From: Flagellimonas oceanensis
GTDB lineage: Bacteria > Bacteroidota > Bacteroidia > Flavobacteriales > Flavobacteriaceae
Assembly: GCF_003992595.1 (NCBI RefSeq)
Contig: NZ_RZNA01000004.1
Location: 62,001 to 126,000 of the forward strand
DNA: 64,000 bases
Direction: 5' to 3'
Position numbers and translations under genes: made by a program. Below the pieces are notes generated by a model. The model made no database searches. It was given only the letters and a program-made list of their open reading frames with translations, and was not told the origin of the DNA. This document shows, one piece after another, positions 35,185 through 44,396 of this stretch (the first letter of the stretch is position 1; every line of letters starts with the position of its first letter).

Positions 35185-35685
35185 ATGATAAGACGCGCAA
35201 AGATATCTGAAATCCCCGATATCTTGACCATAACCAAAGCCTGTGCTATAAAAATGAAGGAGAACGGCATTTTTCAATGGAATGAGCACTACCCTACCAA
35301 AGAGGCATTCATCCAAGACATTGAGCGTGATGAGCTTTTTGTGATCGAGGAAAACAATACCATCCAAGGCACCATTGTCATATCCACATTGATGGACGAA
35401 GAATACAAGCCCATCCAATGGCTTACCCCTAATGGTAACAGCACATATATCCATCGCCTATCTGTTGACCCCGAACTTCAAGGCAAGGGACTGGCCCAAC
35501 AAATGATGGATTTTGCGGAAAACTACACAAGAGATAACAACTTTATCTCGGTACGGCTCGATACCTTTTCGCAGAACAAAAGAAACCAGCGCTTTTACGA
35601 ACAAAGAGGGTATCAAAAATTGGACGATATCTACTTTCCCAAACAAAGCGGGCATCCTTTTCATTGTTATGAATTAGTGCTGTAA
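35185..35685 (+). CDS. GNAT-family N-acetyltransferase
   Basis: 166 residues. The acetyl-CoA loop is seen in HRLSVDPELQGKGLAQQMMDFAE (Q/RxxGxG/A type), and motif B near NQRFYEQRGYQKLDD. It transfers an acetyl group to an amine of unknown identity. It lies 54 bases from the divergent stress-protein gene and 12 bases before the MATE gene, so it may share a transcript with the latter. Confidence 0.85.
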   Translation: MIRRAKISEIPDILTITKACAIKMKENGIFQWNEHYPTKEAFIQDIERDELFVIEENNTIQGTIVISTLMDEEYKPIQWLTPNGNSTYIHRLSVDPELQGKGLAQQMMDFAENYTRDNNFISVRLDTFSQNKRNQRFYEQRGYQKLDDIYFPKQSGHPFHCYELVL

Positions 35686-35697
35686 CTTGCGCCCGAT

Positions 35698-37032
35698 TTG
35701 AGCACACAGGTAAATTTTAAGAGTATCAACCAACTGGCGATTCCCGCGACCATTTCGGGCATTGCCGAACCCATCCTCTCCATTACGGACACGGCCATTG
35801 TGGGCAATATTCCCGTGGATGGACTGGAGTCTTTGGCAGCGGCAGGTATTGTCGGTTCCTTTTTGTCCATGCTCATTTGGGTGCTCGGTCAGACCCGTAG
35901 CTCCATTTCCGCCATAATATCACAATATTTGGGTGCTGAAAGATTGGACGAGGTTAAAAATATGCCCGCACAGGCCATTTTCCTGAACATTGTTTTGAGT
36001 CTCGTAGTACTGCTTACCACCATTTTTGTGATTGAAGAGATTTTTGCGCTTTTCAACGCGTCGGGAAAAATCTTGGAATATTGCGTTTCCTATTACTCCA
36101 TTCGGGTTTGGGGATTCCCGCTAACCCTGTTCACCTTTGCTGTGTTTGGCATCTTCCGTGGACTGCAGAACACCTTTTATCCAATGGTCATTGCCATGCT
36201 GGGGGCAGGTCTCAATATCCTGTTGGACTTTGTTTTGGTGTATGGCATCGACGGACTTATTCCCGCATTGTATTTAGAAGGAGCCGCTTGGGCCAGTTTA
36301 ATTGCCCAGGCCATTATGGCCATCATGGCCTTCATCTTGCTGTTGAAAAAAACAGAAATCAGCATGAAGCTGACCTTTCCGTTGAACAAAGAGATCAAGC
36401 GACTCATTTTTATGAGCCTCAACCTTTTTGTAAGGACCTTGGCCCTGAATGCCGCTTTAATGCTGGCCGTTCGCGAAGCCACCACACTGGGCGACCGTTT
36501 TATAGGTGCGCACACCATCGCTGTCAACCTTTGGTTGTTCGCCGCATTCTTTATTGATGGCTATGCAGCAGCGGGCAACAGTATGGGCGGAAAACTATTG
36601 GGAGCCGCCGATTATGATGGTTTATGGAAATTGGCCAAGACGATATTCAAATACGGTATGATCGTAAGTCTCGCACTCATGTGCTTCGGGTTTATTTTTT
36701 ATCGACCCATCGGTCATCTTTTTTCCAATGAAGAAATAGTGCTCAACACTTTTTACAGCATTTTTTATATTGTGATTCTGGGACTGCCCATGAATACCCT
36801 GGCCTTTATTTTTGATGGTATTTTCAAAGGCATGGGCGAAATGAAATACCTTCGAAACGTACTTTTGGCCGCCACTTTTTTAGGGTTCATTCCCTGTCTT
36901 TATTTGGGCATGTATTTAGGGCTCGGTTTTTACGCTATTTGGATTGCCTTTGTGGTCTGGATGATGATTCGCGGATTCTCCCTGGTCTGGAAATTTAGAC
37001 GAAAGTTCAGACCCTTGGTGCAAAACCCTTAA
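35698..37032 (+). CDS. MATE-family efflux transporter
   Basis: 444 residues with about 12 hydrophobic segments in two similar halves, as in NorM/DinF. Family cues are INQLAIPATISGIAEPILSITDTAIVGN in the first segment and GAAWASLIAQAIMA. It exports drugs or metabolites against Na+ or H+. The start is probably TTG at 35698; no ATG or GTG in frame precedes the first membrane segment. Confidence 0.87.
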   Translation: MSTQVNFKSINQLAIPATISGIAEPILSITDTAIVGNIPVDGLESLAAAGIVGSFLSMLIWVLGQTRSSISAIISQYLGAERLDEVKNMPAQAIFLNIVLSLVVLLTTIFVIEEIFALFNASGKILEYCVSYYSIRVWGFPLTLFTFAVFGIFRGLQNTFYPMVIAMLGAGLNILLDFVLVYGIDGLIPALYLEGAAWASLIAQAIMAIMAFILLLKKTEISMKLTFPLNKEIKRLIFMSLNLFVRTLALNAALMLAVREATTLGDRFIGAHTIAVNLWLFAAFFIDGYAAAGNSMGGKLLGAADYDGLWKLAKTIFKYGMIVSLALMCFGFIFYRPIGHLFSNEEIVLNTFYSIFYIVILGLPMNTLAFIFDGIFKGMGEMKYLRNVLLAATFLGFIPCLYLGMYLGLGFYAIWIAFVVWMMIRGFSLVWKFRRKFRPLVQNP

Positions 37033-37066
37033 TTTAGTGCTCAAAGACATCTGATAATCAATTTGA

Positions 37067-37834
37067 ATGACAACAGACAGAACCAACGGAAGTTTATACA
37101 CACACATAGAAAACAGGATTGCCACGGTAGAATTTGGCCATCCGGCAAGCAACTCCTTTGTGTCCGAACTTTTGGCCCGACTCGCCAAGGAATTTGACCA
37201 ACTTGGTACAAACGATGAGGTTTCGGTAATTGTTTTAAAGTCCGAAGGGGAAAGAGCCTTTTGTGCAGGAGCTTCTTTTGATGAACTGGTGGCCGTTTCC
37301 AATTTGGAAGAAGGCAAACAGTTTTTCAGCGGCTTCGCCAATGTCATCAATGCCATGCGCAAATGTCCCAAACCGATTATTGGTCGAGTGCAAGGAAAAA
37401 CCGTTGGTGGTGGGGTCGGATTGGCCTCAGCTTGTGATTATGTTCATGCCACCGAACAGGCAGCCATCAAACTATCCGAGATTTCCATAGGAATAGGTCC
37501 GTTCGTCATTGCTCCCGCTGTGGAACGCAAAATGGGAAAAGCCGCACTCGCCGAGCTTACCTTGTATCCCACGGAGTGGAAAAACGCGTATTGGGCCAAA
37601 GAACAAGGTCTTTATGCCAAGGTATACGATTCCATTTCCGAAATGGACAAGGAACTGGACATTCACCTCCAGAAACTGGCGACTTATAATCCCGAAGCCT
37701 TAGCCGAAATGAAGAACGTATTGTGGGAAGGAACAGAGCATTGGGACAACCTACTGTTGGAACGTGCCGAAGCATCCGGGAGATTGGCCCTCTCTCCAAA
37801 TACTAAAAAAGCATTGGAAAAGTTTAAAAAGTAG
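37067..37834 (+). CDS. Enoyl-CoA hydratase/isomerase family protein
   Basis: 255 residues with the crotonase fold: AFCAGASFDELV (oxyanion loop), PKPIIGRVQGKTVGGGVGLASACDYVHA (the signature GGG segment) and a C-terminal helical part. The residues at the usual catalytic glutamate positions are not clearly conserved (LSEISIGIGPF), so hydratase versus isomerase or other activity stays open. It lies 34 bases after the MATE gene. Confidence 0.83.
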   Translation: MTTDRTNGSLYTHIENRIATVEFGHPASNSFVSELLARLAKEFDQLGTNDEVSVIVLKSEGERAFCAGASFDELVAVSNLEEGKQFFSGFANVINAMRKCPKPIIGRVQGKTVGGGVGLASACDYVHATEQAAIKLSEISIGIGPFVIAPAVERKMGKAALAELTLYPTEWKNAYWAKEQGLYAKVYDSISEMDKELDIHLQKLATYNPEALAEMKNVLWEGTEHWDNLLLERAEASGRLALSPNTKKALEKFKK

Positions 37835-37863
37835 CGGAATGTCATCTAATTATAAAAATACAC

Positions 37864-37933
37864 GTTACCCTGAACTGGTTTCAGGGTAACATCAAAAAAA
37901 AATGGTTGTGAGATGCTGAATCAAGTTCAACAT
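37864..37933. repeat. Pair of intergenic palindromes
   Basis: GTTACCCTGAA (37864-37874) and TTCAGGGTAAC (37880-37890) form a perfect 11-base stem; ATGCTGAA (37913-37920) and TTCAACAT (37926-37933) a second one with one mismatch. Palindromes with CCCTGAA and GCTGAA arms are common dispersed repeats between flavobacterial genes. The first can also act as a terminator (A-rich downstream, T-poor). Confidence 0.65.
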
Positions 37934-37972
37934 GACGATTTTGAGTAAGAGAAGAATTAAAAAAGTTTACAA

Positions 37973-38065
37973 ATGAATGATTTGATTTTCCCCATATTGG
38001 CCCTTTTTGTAATCGTGGTATATGTGGTCAACAGGATACGAAGCAACCGACGTTACAAAAAATAA
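37973..38065 (+). CDS. 30-residue single-pass membrane miniprotein
   Basis: Starts MNDLIFPILALFVIVVYVVN and ends in a basic tail (RIRSNRRYKK). One membrane segment (about residues 4-20) followed by seven positive charges in the last ten residues means N-out, C-in by the positive-inside rule. Its stop codon touches the ATG of the next gene (TAAATG), so the two are probably coupled. The function is unknown. Confidence 0.6.
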   Translation: MNDLIFPILALFVIVVYVVNRIRSNRRYKK

Positions 38066-38833
38066 ATGAAGAACATTGCCCTGCCTAAAGGCAAAAAAGT
38101 CTATTTCGCGAGCGATAACCACCTCGGGGCACCTACCCGAAAGGATAGTTTGCCCCGTGAGAAAAAGTTTGTGGCTTGGCTGGATTCCATAAAGGAGGAT
38201 GCCGCGGCCATTTTTTTAATGGGCGACCTTTTCGACTTTTGGTTTGAGTACAAGACCGTGGTGCCCAAAGGTTTCACCAGGACTCTTGGAAAGTTGGCCG
38301 AGCTGTCGGATATGGGCATTCCCATTACCTATTTTGTCGGCAACCACGATCTTTGGATGAACGGTTATTTTGAGGAAGAACTCAACATTCCAGTGTACCA
38401 CAAACCACAGCAGTTTCTTATCAACGAAACTTCCTTTTTTATTGGCCATGGCGATGGATTGGGACCGCAAGATAAAGGATTCAAACGGATGAAAAAGGTG
38501 TTCACCAATCCTGTGGCCAAATGGTTTTTTAAATGGTTACACCCTGATTTGGGCGTTCGATTGGGTCAACATCTATCCGTGAACAACAAGGTTATTTCTG
38601 GAGATGCCGATGCTACCTTTTTAGGAGAGGATAAAGAATGGTTGATTTTATATGCCAAGCGCAAACTGGAACAGCAGCACTATGACCATTTTATTTTTGG
38701 CCACCGTCACTTACCGATGGAAATCAAACTCAACGAAAAATCGACCTACACCAATTTAGGGGATTGGATTTCCTATTTTACCTATGCCGTTTTTGATGGA
38801 GAAAAGTTGGCCTTGGAGAAATTGGAAGACTAA
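38066..38833 (+). CDS. lpxH: UDP-2,3-diacylglucosamine diphosphatase (LpxH-like)
   Basis: Lipid A pathway: splits UDP-diacylglucosamine to lipid X and UMP at the inner membrane. The 255-residue metallophosphoesterase has all family motifs: YFASDNHLGAP, MGDLFDFWFEY, YFVGNHDLWM, IGHGDGLGP and FGHRHLPMEI. The second residue of the first motif is Asn in place of the His or Asp usual for E. coli LpxH (SDxHL), common in Bacteroidota homologues. It directly follows the 30-residue gene; its stop overlaps that of the converging MFS gene. Confidence 0.85.
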   Translation: MKNIALPKGKKVYFASDNHLGAPTRKDSLPREKKFVAWLDSIKEDAAAIFLMGDLFDFWFEYKTVVPKGFTRTLGKLAELSDMGIPITYFVGNHDLWMNGYFEEELNIPVYHKPQQFLINETSFFIGHGDGLGPQDKGFKRMKKVFTNPVAKWFFKWLHPDLGVRLGQHLSVNNKVISGDADATFLGEDKEWLILYAKRKLEQQHYDHFIFGHRHLPMEIKLNEKSTYTNLGDWISYFTYAVFDGEKLALEKLED

Positions 38834-40089
38834 TCTTCCTTTTCGTGGTCTTCAATGTCTTTTTGAAGGTCCAATCGTCTAAAGGTCGGAGAAACAATTG
38901 CTGTTGTACCTGCGGTCAAAAGTGTCATGCATCCACCAAACACCACGGCCGTTACCGTTCCCAATAATTTGGCCGCCAATCCACTTTCAAAAGCACCCAA
39001 CTCGTTGGAGGAACCTACGAACATAGAGTTTACTGAAGCCACCCTGCCGCGCATATTGTCAGGTGTCTTTAATTGTAAAATAGTCTGACGTATGATCATG
39101 GAAACCCCATCCACAGCACCACTGAGGAACAAAGCAATCACGGATAGCCAAAACAATTCCGATAATCCAAAAACTATGATACAGATACCGAAGGCAAACA
39201 CAGCCATCAATAATTTTTTACCCGCATTTTTATGCAAAGGAAATCTTGTAGATCCCAACATGGTAATGGAAGCTCCTACAGCTGGGGCCGCCCGTAAAAT
39301 CCCGAAACCTTCCGAGCCCACGTGCAGAATATCCTGTGCATAAACAGGCAAAAGCGCCACGGCACCACCAAAAAGCACAGCAATCATATCCAAAGTTAAG
39401 GCTCCAAAAATGGCCTTGTTGCCAAAAACAAACTTGAGTCCATCTTTCAAACTTTGAAAAACGGGCTCGCCGATTTTTGGGTTCATAATGGGTTTTCTGG
39501 GGATTTGGAAGAGGAAAATCAAAGCGAACAAAGAGAAACCGAAAATAACGCACATGCTCCAATGTACTCCAATCCAACTAATGGAAAAACCCGCCAGCGC
39601 CGGACCCAAAACCGAGGCCAATTGCCATGTGGAACTGCTCCACGTAGCGGCATTCGGATATATTTTTTTGGGAACAATCAGCGCGATCAATGAGAATATG
39701 GTCGGACCCAAAAACGAGCGTACAAATCCGCCCAAGAAAACCAAGGCATAAATGGAGTAAAGTATGGTTTTGGATTCCCATGACTCTTCAAGTCCGGGCC
39801 AGCTCAACAAGAACAGTCCAAGACTTATTACAGAGAACCCGGCAATACAGGTAATCAATAGGTTTCGTTTTTCTTTTTGATCTACGATATGTCCGGCGAA
39901 TAAGGCCATGCTCACCGCAGGAATCACTTCCATCAAACCGATAATACCAAGCGAAAGCGGGTCCTTTGTCAAGGAGTATACCTGCCATTCAATCACAATA
40001 AACTGCATGGACCATGCAAATACCATGGCAAAACGTACAATCAAAAATATGTTGAATTCCTTATAGCGTAGAGCTGCGTAGGGGTCCAT
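38830..40089 (-). CDS. MFS transporter
   Basis: 419 residues with about 12 hydrophobic segments. The loop after segment 2 reads GHIVDQKEKRNLL, the MFS A-motif region, and a second PxxxGR-like motif lies in RGRVASVNSMF. It resembles the enterobactin exporter-type (EntS/DHA3) group, which would suggest small-molecule export, but the substrate is unknown. recJ lies upstream, 6 bases away on the same strand, so the two form an operon. Confidence 0.85.
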   Translation of the reverse strand: MDPYAALRYKEFNIFLIVRFAMVFAWSMQFIVIEWQVYSLTKDPLSLGIIGLMEVIPAVSMALFAGHIVDQKEKRNLLITCIAGFSVISLGLFLLSWPGLEESWESKTILYSIYALVFLGGFVRSFLGPTIFSLIALIVPKKIYPNAATWSSSTWQLASVLGPALAGFSISWIGVHWSMCVIFGFSLFALIFLFQIPRKPIMNPKIGEPVFQSLKDGLKFVFGNKAIFGALTLDMIAVLFGGAVALLPVYAQDILHVGSEGFGILRAAPAVGASITMLGSTRFPLHKNAGKKLLMAVFAFGICIIVFGLSELFWLSVIALFLSGAVDGVSMIIRQTILQLKTPDNMRGRVASVNSMFVGSSNELGAFESGLAAKLLGTVTAVVFGGCMTLLTAGTTAIVSPTFRRLDLQKDIEDHEKED

Positions 40090-40095
40090 AAATTG

Positions 40096-41784
40096 CTAGC
40101 GAATATCTCTTAGTTTTAGTTGAAGGCTCACCGTTCCATTCCATTCATTTTCATCCAACGAAAATACGGCATCAAATGGTTTTATGCCCTTAACTATATC
40201 CAATTTGTCGCCTAAATTGAACCCAATGCCCCCAATGGGATTGGAACCTGGTTGATAGAGACTGCATTTTAAGTGTTTTTCACCTTCCCCAACGCCACGG
40301 GCATAACCAGTGTCCTTTAAGCTTTCGGCCATAAAAATGGGAGTCATATTCCCAGGGCCAAACGGGGCAAATTGCTTTAAGATTCGCATTAATTTTGGTG
40401 TAATCTGATGCATGGAAATCTTGGCATCCAGGGCAATCTCGGGTTGCAATAATTTGGGGTCGATGGTTTCCGAAACTACTTTCTCAAACTGTCTTTTGAA
40501 TTCTTCGTATTGCTCTTCCAATAAGGTAAGACCCGCTGCGTACATGTGTCCCCCAAACTGTTCCAGACAATCCGAACAGCCTTCAAGGGCATTGTAGATA
40601 TCAAACCCTTTTACCGATCGTGCGGAAGCTGCCAATTTATCCCCGCTCTTGGTAAAGACCAGTGTGGGCCTGTAGTATGTCTCTGTTAATCGTGATGCCA
40701 CTATACCAATAACACCTTTGTGCCAGTTTTGATTATAGACCACCGAGGTAAACTTATCCTCTTCTTGGTTTTCTTGGATTTGGACCAAGGCTTCTTGCGT
40801 GATTTCTTGGTCCAAGCTTCTTCGTTCGGTATTGAACAGTTCTATTTCTGAGGCAAACTGTTGTGCTTGCGCAAAGTCGGTCTCGGTAAGTAAGTTTACG
40901 GCATGTTGACCATGTTTCATCCGTCCAGCCGCATTGATTCGGGGCGCAATGATAAACACTACATCGGTTATGGTAAGTTCCCGCTTTTTGGTCTGATCGA
41001 TCAATGCCTTGATTCCTATTCGAGGGGTTTCATTGATGACCATCAACCCATAGTAGGCCAGCACACGGTTTTCTCCAGTAATCGGCACAATATCCGCGGC
41101 AATGGCCGTAGCCACCAAATCCAGATACAGTATCAGGTCGTCCATGGTCTTACCTTGTCTGGAGCCCAAGGCCTGAATCAATTTAAGGCCAACCCCGCAA
41201 CCACAAAGTTCCTTGTACGGATATTCGCAATCTGCTTGTTTGGGGTCCAGCACCGCTACGGCATCGGGAAGTTCCGATCCCGGTCGGTGGTGATCACAAA
41301 CGATTACATCTATTCCCTTTTCCTTGGCGTATTTTATTTGGTCAATGGCCTTGATGCCGCAATCCAGCGCAATCATGAGGCTGACATCGTTATCGGCAGC
41401 AAAATCGATTCCTTGGAACGAAACTCCGTATCCTTCCAAATAGCGATCAGGGATGTAGGTCGCCACATTTGGGTAGGTTTCCAATAAATAGGAACTCATC
41501 AAAGCTACCGAAGTGGTACCGTCCACATCGTAGTCTCCATACACCAAAATGTTTTCTCCGTTGGCTATGGCTAGCTCAATCCGCTCAACCGCTTTGTGCA
41601 TGTCCTTCATCAAAAAAGGGTCGTGCAGATGATTCAATTCAGGTCGGAAGAATGCCTTTGCTTCATCGTAATTGGTTATCCCTCGCTGAATCAATAATTG
41701 GGCAATCAAGTCATCTACTCCCAATGCTTTGGAAAGTTGGTCAATGGATTCTTGTTCGGGTCTTGGTTTTATGGTCCAGCGCAT
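40096..41784 (-). CDS. recJ: Single-strand DNA exonuclease RecJ
   Basis: 5'-3' single-strand exonuclease of recombination and mismatch repair. The 562-residue protein has the DHH motifs VYGDYDVDGTTS (Asp84, 86, 88), ALDCGI and CDHHRPGSELP, then the DHHA1 domain with GHMYAAGLTL (GGHxxAxG type, GGHMYAAG) and a C-terminal OB-fold. The length is typical. The next upstream gene (YhhN-like) starts on the same strand only 9 bases away, and the MFS gene follows, so the three are probably cotranscribed. Confidence 0.94.
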   Translation of the reverse strand: MRWTIKPRPEQESIDQLSKALGVDDLIAQLLIQRGITNYDEAKAFFRPELNHLHDPFLMKDMHKAVERIELAIANGENILVYGDYDVDGTTSVALMSSYLLETYPNVATYIPDRYLEGYGVSFQGIDFAADNDVSLMIALDCGIKAIDQIKYAKEKGIDVIVCDHHRPGSELPDAVAVLDPKQADCEYPYKELCGCGVGLKLIQALGSRQGKTMDDLILYLDLVATAIAADIVPITGENRVLAYYGLMVINETPRIGIKALIDQTKKRELTITDVVFIIAPRINAAGRMKHGQHAVNLLTETDFAQAQQFASEIELFNTERRSLDQEITQEALVQIQENQEEDKFTSVVYNQNWHKGVIGIVASRLTETYYRPTLVFTKSGDKLAASARSVKGFDIYNALEGCSDCLEQFGGHMYAAGLTLLEEQYEEFKRQFEKVVSETIDPKLLQPEIALDAKISMHQITPKLMRILKQFAPFGPGNMTPIFMAESLKDTGYARGVGEGEKHLKCSLYQPGSNPIGGIGFNLGDKLDIVKGIKPFDAVFSLDENEWNGTVSLQLKLRDIR

Positions 41785-41793
41785 ATTTAGGTA

Positions 41794-42465
41794 TTAGTTT
41801 GATGTTGGGGCGTCGCTTTCGAATCTTTTGATGAGTGAAAATGTGATGAAAATATGGGCGAGGTAGTAGGTAGGTGTAATCAGAAAATCGAAGATGTGAT
41901 AGTCCACAAATTCTTTAAAGGCGATGATGGTATCAGAAAAAATAATGAGAACAATTCCGAAAATAAAGCTTCGTTTTGCCGTTGGATTGCCCTTCATTCC
42001 CATAGCTGCTCCCAGAGAAAAACAGGAGATGAGCAAATACACCAACGATGCGACCATCAAAGAAACATCCGTAAAAGTGGGATAGAGCACCAAAAAGAAA
42101 AATGCCAAATAGGCCGCCAATAAAATACTCGTGAAGACTTCTTTAATGCGACCATTGGCCAAAGCATAAAGAAGATACCCTACGTGTGCCAAAAAGAAAA
42201 GGGCAATGCCTTTGACGAACATAAGGCTATCCCCGTTCATGTTGGACAAGAACCAATCCCCTATGATGGAAAACAAAAATGCCGCAAGAATCCACCACGT
42301 ATCCTTCGCACTCTTTTTTAAACCCGCATTGAGCAAAAGGACGATAATAATCCCCATGCCTGCAGTACCCGATTTAAAGATGAAGTTAGCGGTGGTTACC
42401 CCTAGAATTGCCAAGATAACCGAAATAGCCAACAGTACATATAACCCATTCTCTTTTAGCCACAT
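41794..42465 (-). CDS. YhhN/TMEM86-family membrane protein (lysoplasmalogenase-like)
   Basis: 223 residues, eight or so hydrophobic segments, with the family cues GDWFLSN and SDTIIAF, which hold the acidic residues thought to be catalytic in lysoplasmalogenases (YhhN/TMEM86). It would cut the vinyl-ether or a related bond of lysolipids in the inner membrane; activity on true plasmalogens is doubtful in an aerobic flavobacterium. First gene of the leftward yhhN-recJ-MFS set. Confidence 0.8.
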   Translation of the reverse strand: MWLKENGLYVLLAISVILAILGVTTANFIFKSGTAGMGIIIVLLLNAGLKKSAKDTWWILAAFLFSIIGDWFLSNMNGDSLMFVKGIALFFLAHVGYLLYALANGRIKEVFTSILLAAYLAFFFLVLYPTFTDVSLMVASLVYLLISCFSLGAAMGMKGNPTAKRSFIFGIVLIIFSDTIIAFKEFVDYHIFDFLITPTYYLAHIFITFSLIKRFESDAPTSN

Positions 42466-42565
42466 CTGATTTTAATTTTAATGTCTACGGCATACAATAA
42501 TAGAATTTTCAATGAATCCAATATCGTCAAAAAGGAACATGAGGTTATTGTCCTTTGTATCCTGC

Positions 42566-42988
42566 CTATTTGTTGTGATAGAAAATCTTGATGTCCAATT
42601 TGGCAAATTTTCTGAACATTTCCATTACGCCACAATACTTTTCCACGGAAAGGTCTACCGCTTTTTTAAGTTTGTCCTCGTTTAGATTGGCTCCCGTAAA
42701 ATGATACTCAACAACCACGGAATCATAATATTTGGGATGCTCATCGGTAAGGTTGGCTATGGTCTCTATCTTAAAATCGTCAACTTCCAGCTTCATTTTT
42801 TTGATGAGCGAAGCCACATCCAGACCAGAACAACCGGCCAATCCTGACAACATTAAGGCTTTGGGGCGCAAACCGGCACCCGAGCCACCGCTTTCTTCAC
42901 CGGCATCGATTCGTACAGTATGTCCAGAAGGGTTGTTGCTCTCGAAAGCCATTTCACCCAACCATTTGGTAGTTATGTGATTTGTCAT
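42566..42988 (-). CDS. OsmC-family peroxiredoxin-like protein
   Basis: 140 residues. The segment KALMLSGLAGCSGLDVASLIKKMK carries the first redox cysteine, and VEKYCGVMEMF the second, the OsmC/Ohr pair that reduces organic hydroperoxides. I chose the ATG at 42988 (MTNHITTKWLGEM), which gives the normal family length; the open frame goes on upstream but overlaps the divergent AhpD-like gene. The two peroxide-type genes share a 55-base divergent promoter region. Confidence 0.88.
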   Translation of the reverse strand: MTNHITTKWLGEMAFESNNPSGHTVRIDAGEESGGSGAGLRPKALMLSGLAGCSGLDVASLIKKMKLEVDDFKIETIANLTDEHPKYYDSVVVEYHFTGANLNEDKLKKAVDLSVEKYCGVMEMFRKFAKLDIKIFYHNK

Positions 42989-43043
42989 GAAGTTTAATTT
43001 TTGTTTCTTGTGGAGTTCAAAAATACAATTTATAATCTCAACC

Positions 43044-43646
43044 ATGGCCTTAGTAAATCCCCTATCCCCCGAACACGACCCCGAAACCAAAGCATTGGCT
43101 GAGTTCTTTAACGAAACCCTTGGGTTTTGTCCCAATTCCGTGCTGACCATGCAGCACAGACCGGCGATTTCCAAGGCTTTTATCAACCTTAACAAAGCGG
43201 TAATGGCCAATGAGGGACGAGTAACCTCTGCGCTAAAGCGGATGATTGCTTGGGTAAGCAGCAATGCCACGGGCTGTCGTTACTGCCAAGCGCATGCCAT
43301 TAGGGCGGCCGAGCGGTATGGCGCCGAACAAGAGCAATTGGATAATATTTGGGAGTACAGAACACACAGCGCTTTCTCCGACGCGGAAAAGGCTGCACTG
43401 GATTTTGCCCTGGCAGCTTCCCAGGTGCCGAACACGGTTAATGCCGATATTAAAAAGCGATTACACCAGCATTGGAATGATGGCGAAATCGTGGAAATGA
43501 TGGGGGTCATTTCACTTTTTGGCTACCTCAACCGCTGGAACGATTCCATGGGAACATCCATTGAAGATGGAGCGGTGGAAAGCGCAGAGAAGTATTTGGG
43601 CGAAGTAGGCTGGCAAAAGGGCAAGCATGATGGCAGCAGATATTGA
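43044..43646 (+). CDS. Carboxymuconolactone decarboxylase/AhpD-family protein
   Basis: 200 residues. The AhpD-type redox motif is TGCRYCQAHAIRAAERYG (CxxC with the following His). Such proteins are peroxidase-linked disulfide reductases or decarboxylases. Divergence from an OsmC gene suggests a joint role in peroxide defence. I chose ATG at 43044 (MALVNPLSPEHDPE), since the frame before it overlaps the OsmC start. Confidence 0.85.
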   Translation: MALVNPLSPEHDPETKALAEFFNETLGFCPNSVLTMQHRPAISKAFINLNKAVMANEGRVTSALKRMIAWVSSNATGCRYCQAHAIRAAERYGAEQEQLDNIWEYRTHSAFSDAEKAALDFALAASQVPNTVNADIKKRLHQHWNDGEIVEMMGVISLFGYLNRWNDSMGTSIEDGAVESAEKYLGEVGWQKGKHDGSRY

Positions 43647-43736
43647 TATGTATGTGATTTCTTGATTTGCATCAACATTTATGTGCTTGATTACCTTAAA
43701 ATTTGTGGTTTTAAATCAACAACAATTTTTAAGCGT

Positions 43737-44330
43737 ATGGCCAAATTATTCCTAACACCTGAAAACCAAATTCAACGATTGAACATTGTGCTCAACAATG
43801 TAAAGTCCCTACAAGAACTCGATACAGATGTGCTAACAAACGTATCGATTCCGGATACCTGGAGCATTATTGAAGTATTGGCACACTTGAATATTGCCTA
43901 CGGCCCTTATCGAAATCAGTTAGATGAAGTAATTCCCAAGATGACCGATTCAAATGAAGAGCAAAAACCCTTTAGAGCCAGACCTTGGCAAAAAATGATC
44001 ATTGAAATGCAACGTCCCAAAGGAACCCGAAGAAAATGGAAAATGAAGACCATGAAACGATTTGAACCCTTGTTGGACAGGAAAAATATAATAGGGAAGG
44101 AAAAAGTGAAAGAGATTTTTCGTGAATTTTTTGAGCTTCACGGCCACCTGAAGGATTCAATCCTAAAAAGCAGAAATAAAGATGTTTCCAAAATTAAAAT
44201 CACTTCAGGGATAGGACCCATTGTAAAGTTCTATCCCCCGGAAAGTTTTGAGTTTCTGTTGTGCCATTTGGAACGGCATATGGTTCAAATCGATGAAATT
44301 TTAAATCAACAGAAAGTCTTGACTCAGTAA
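43737..44330 (+). CDS. DinB-superfamily protein (putative metal-dependent thiol transferase fold)
   Basis: 197 residues in a four-helix pattern. WSIIEVLAHLNIAYGPYRNQL holds the first conserved histidine of the DinB/YfiT fold, and FEFLLCHLERHMVQIDEIL the final His pair, which bind a divalent metal in family members. I chose ATG at 43737 (MAKLFLTPENQIQRLN). A role as thiol-dependent transferase is family knowledge; the substrate is unknown. Confidence 0.75.
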   Translation: MAKLFLTPENQIQRLNIVLNNVKSLQELDTDVLTNVSIPDTWSIIEVLAHLNIAYGPYRNQLDEVIPKMTDSNEEQKPFRARPWQKMIIEMQRPKGTRRKWKMKTMKRFEPLLDRKNIIGKEKVKEIFREFFELHGHLKDSILKSRNKDVSKIKITSGIGPIVKFYPPESFEFLLCHLERHMVQIDEILNQQKVLTQ

Positions 44331-44396
44331 TTTACAGTGGAAAATTGCCCCAACTGTATTATTCCTATTTTTATGGAAACCAAGTCATTCTGAACA

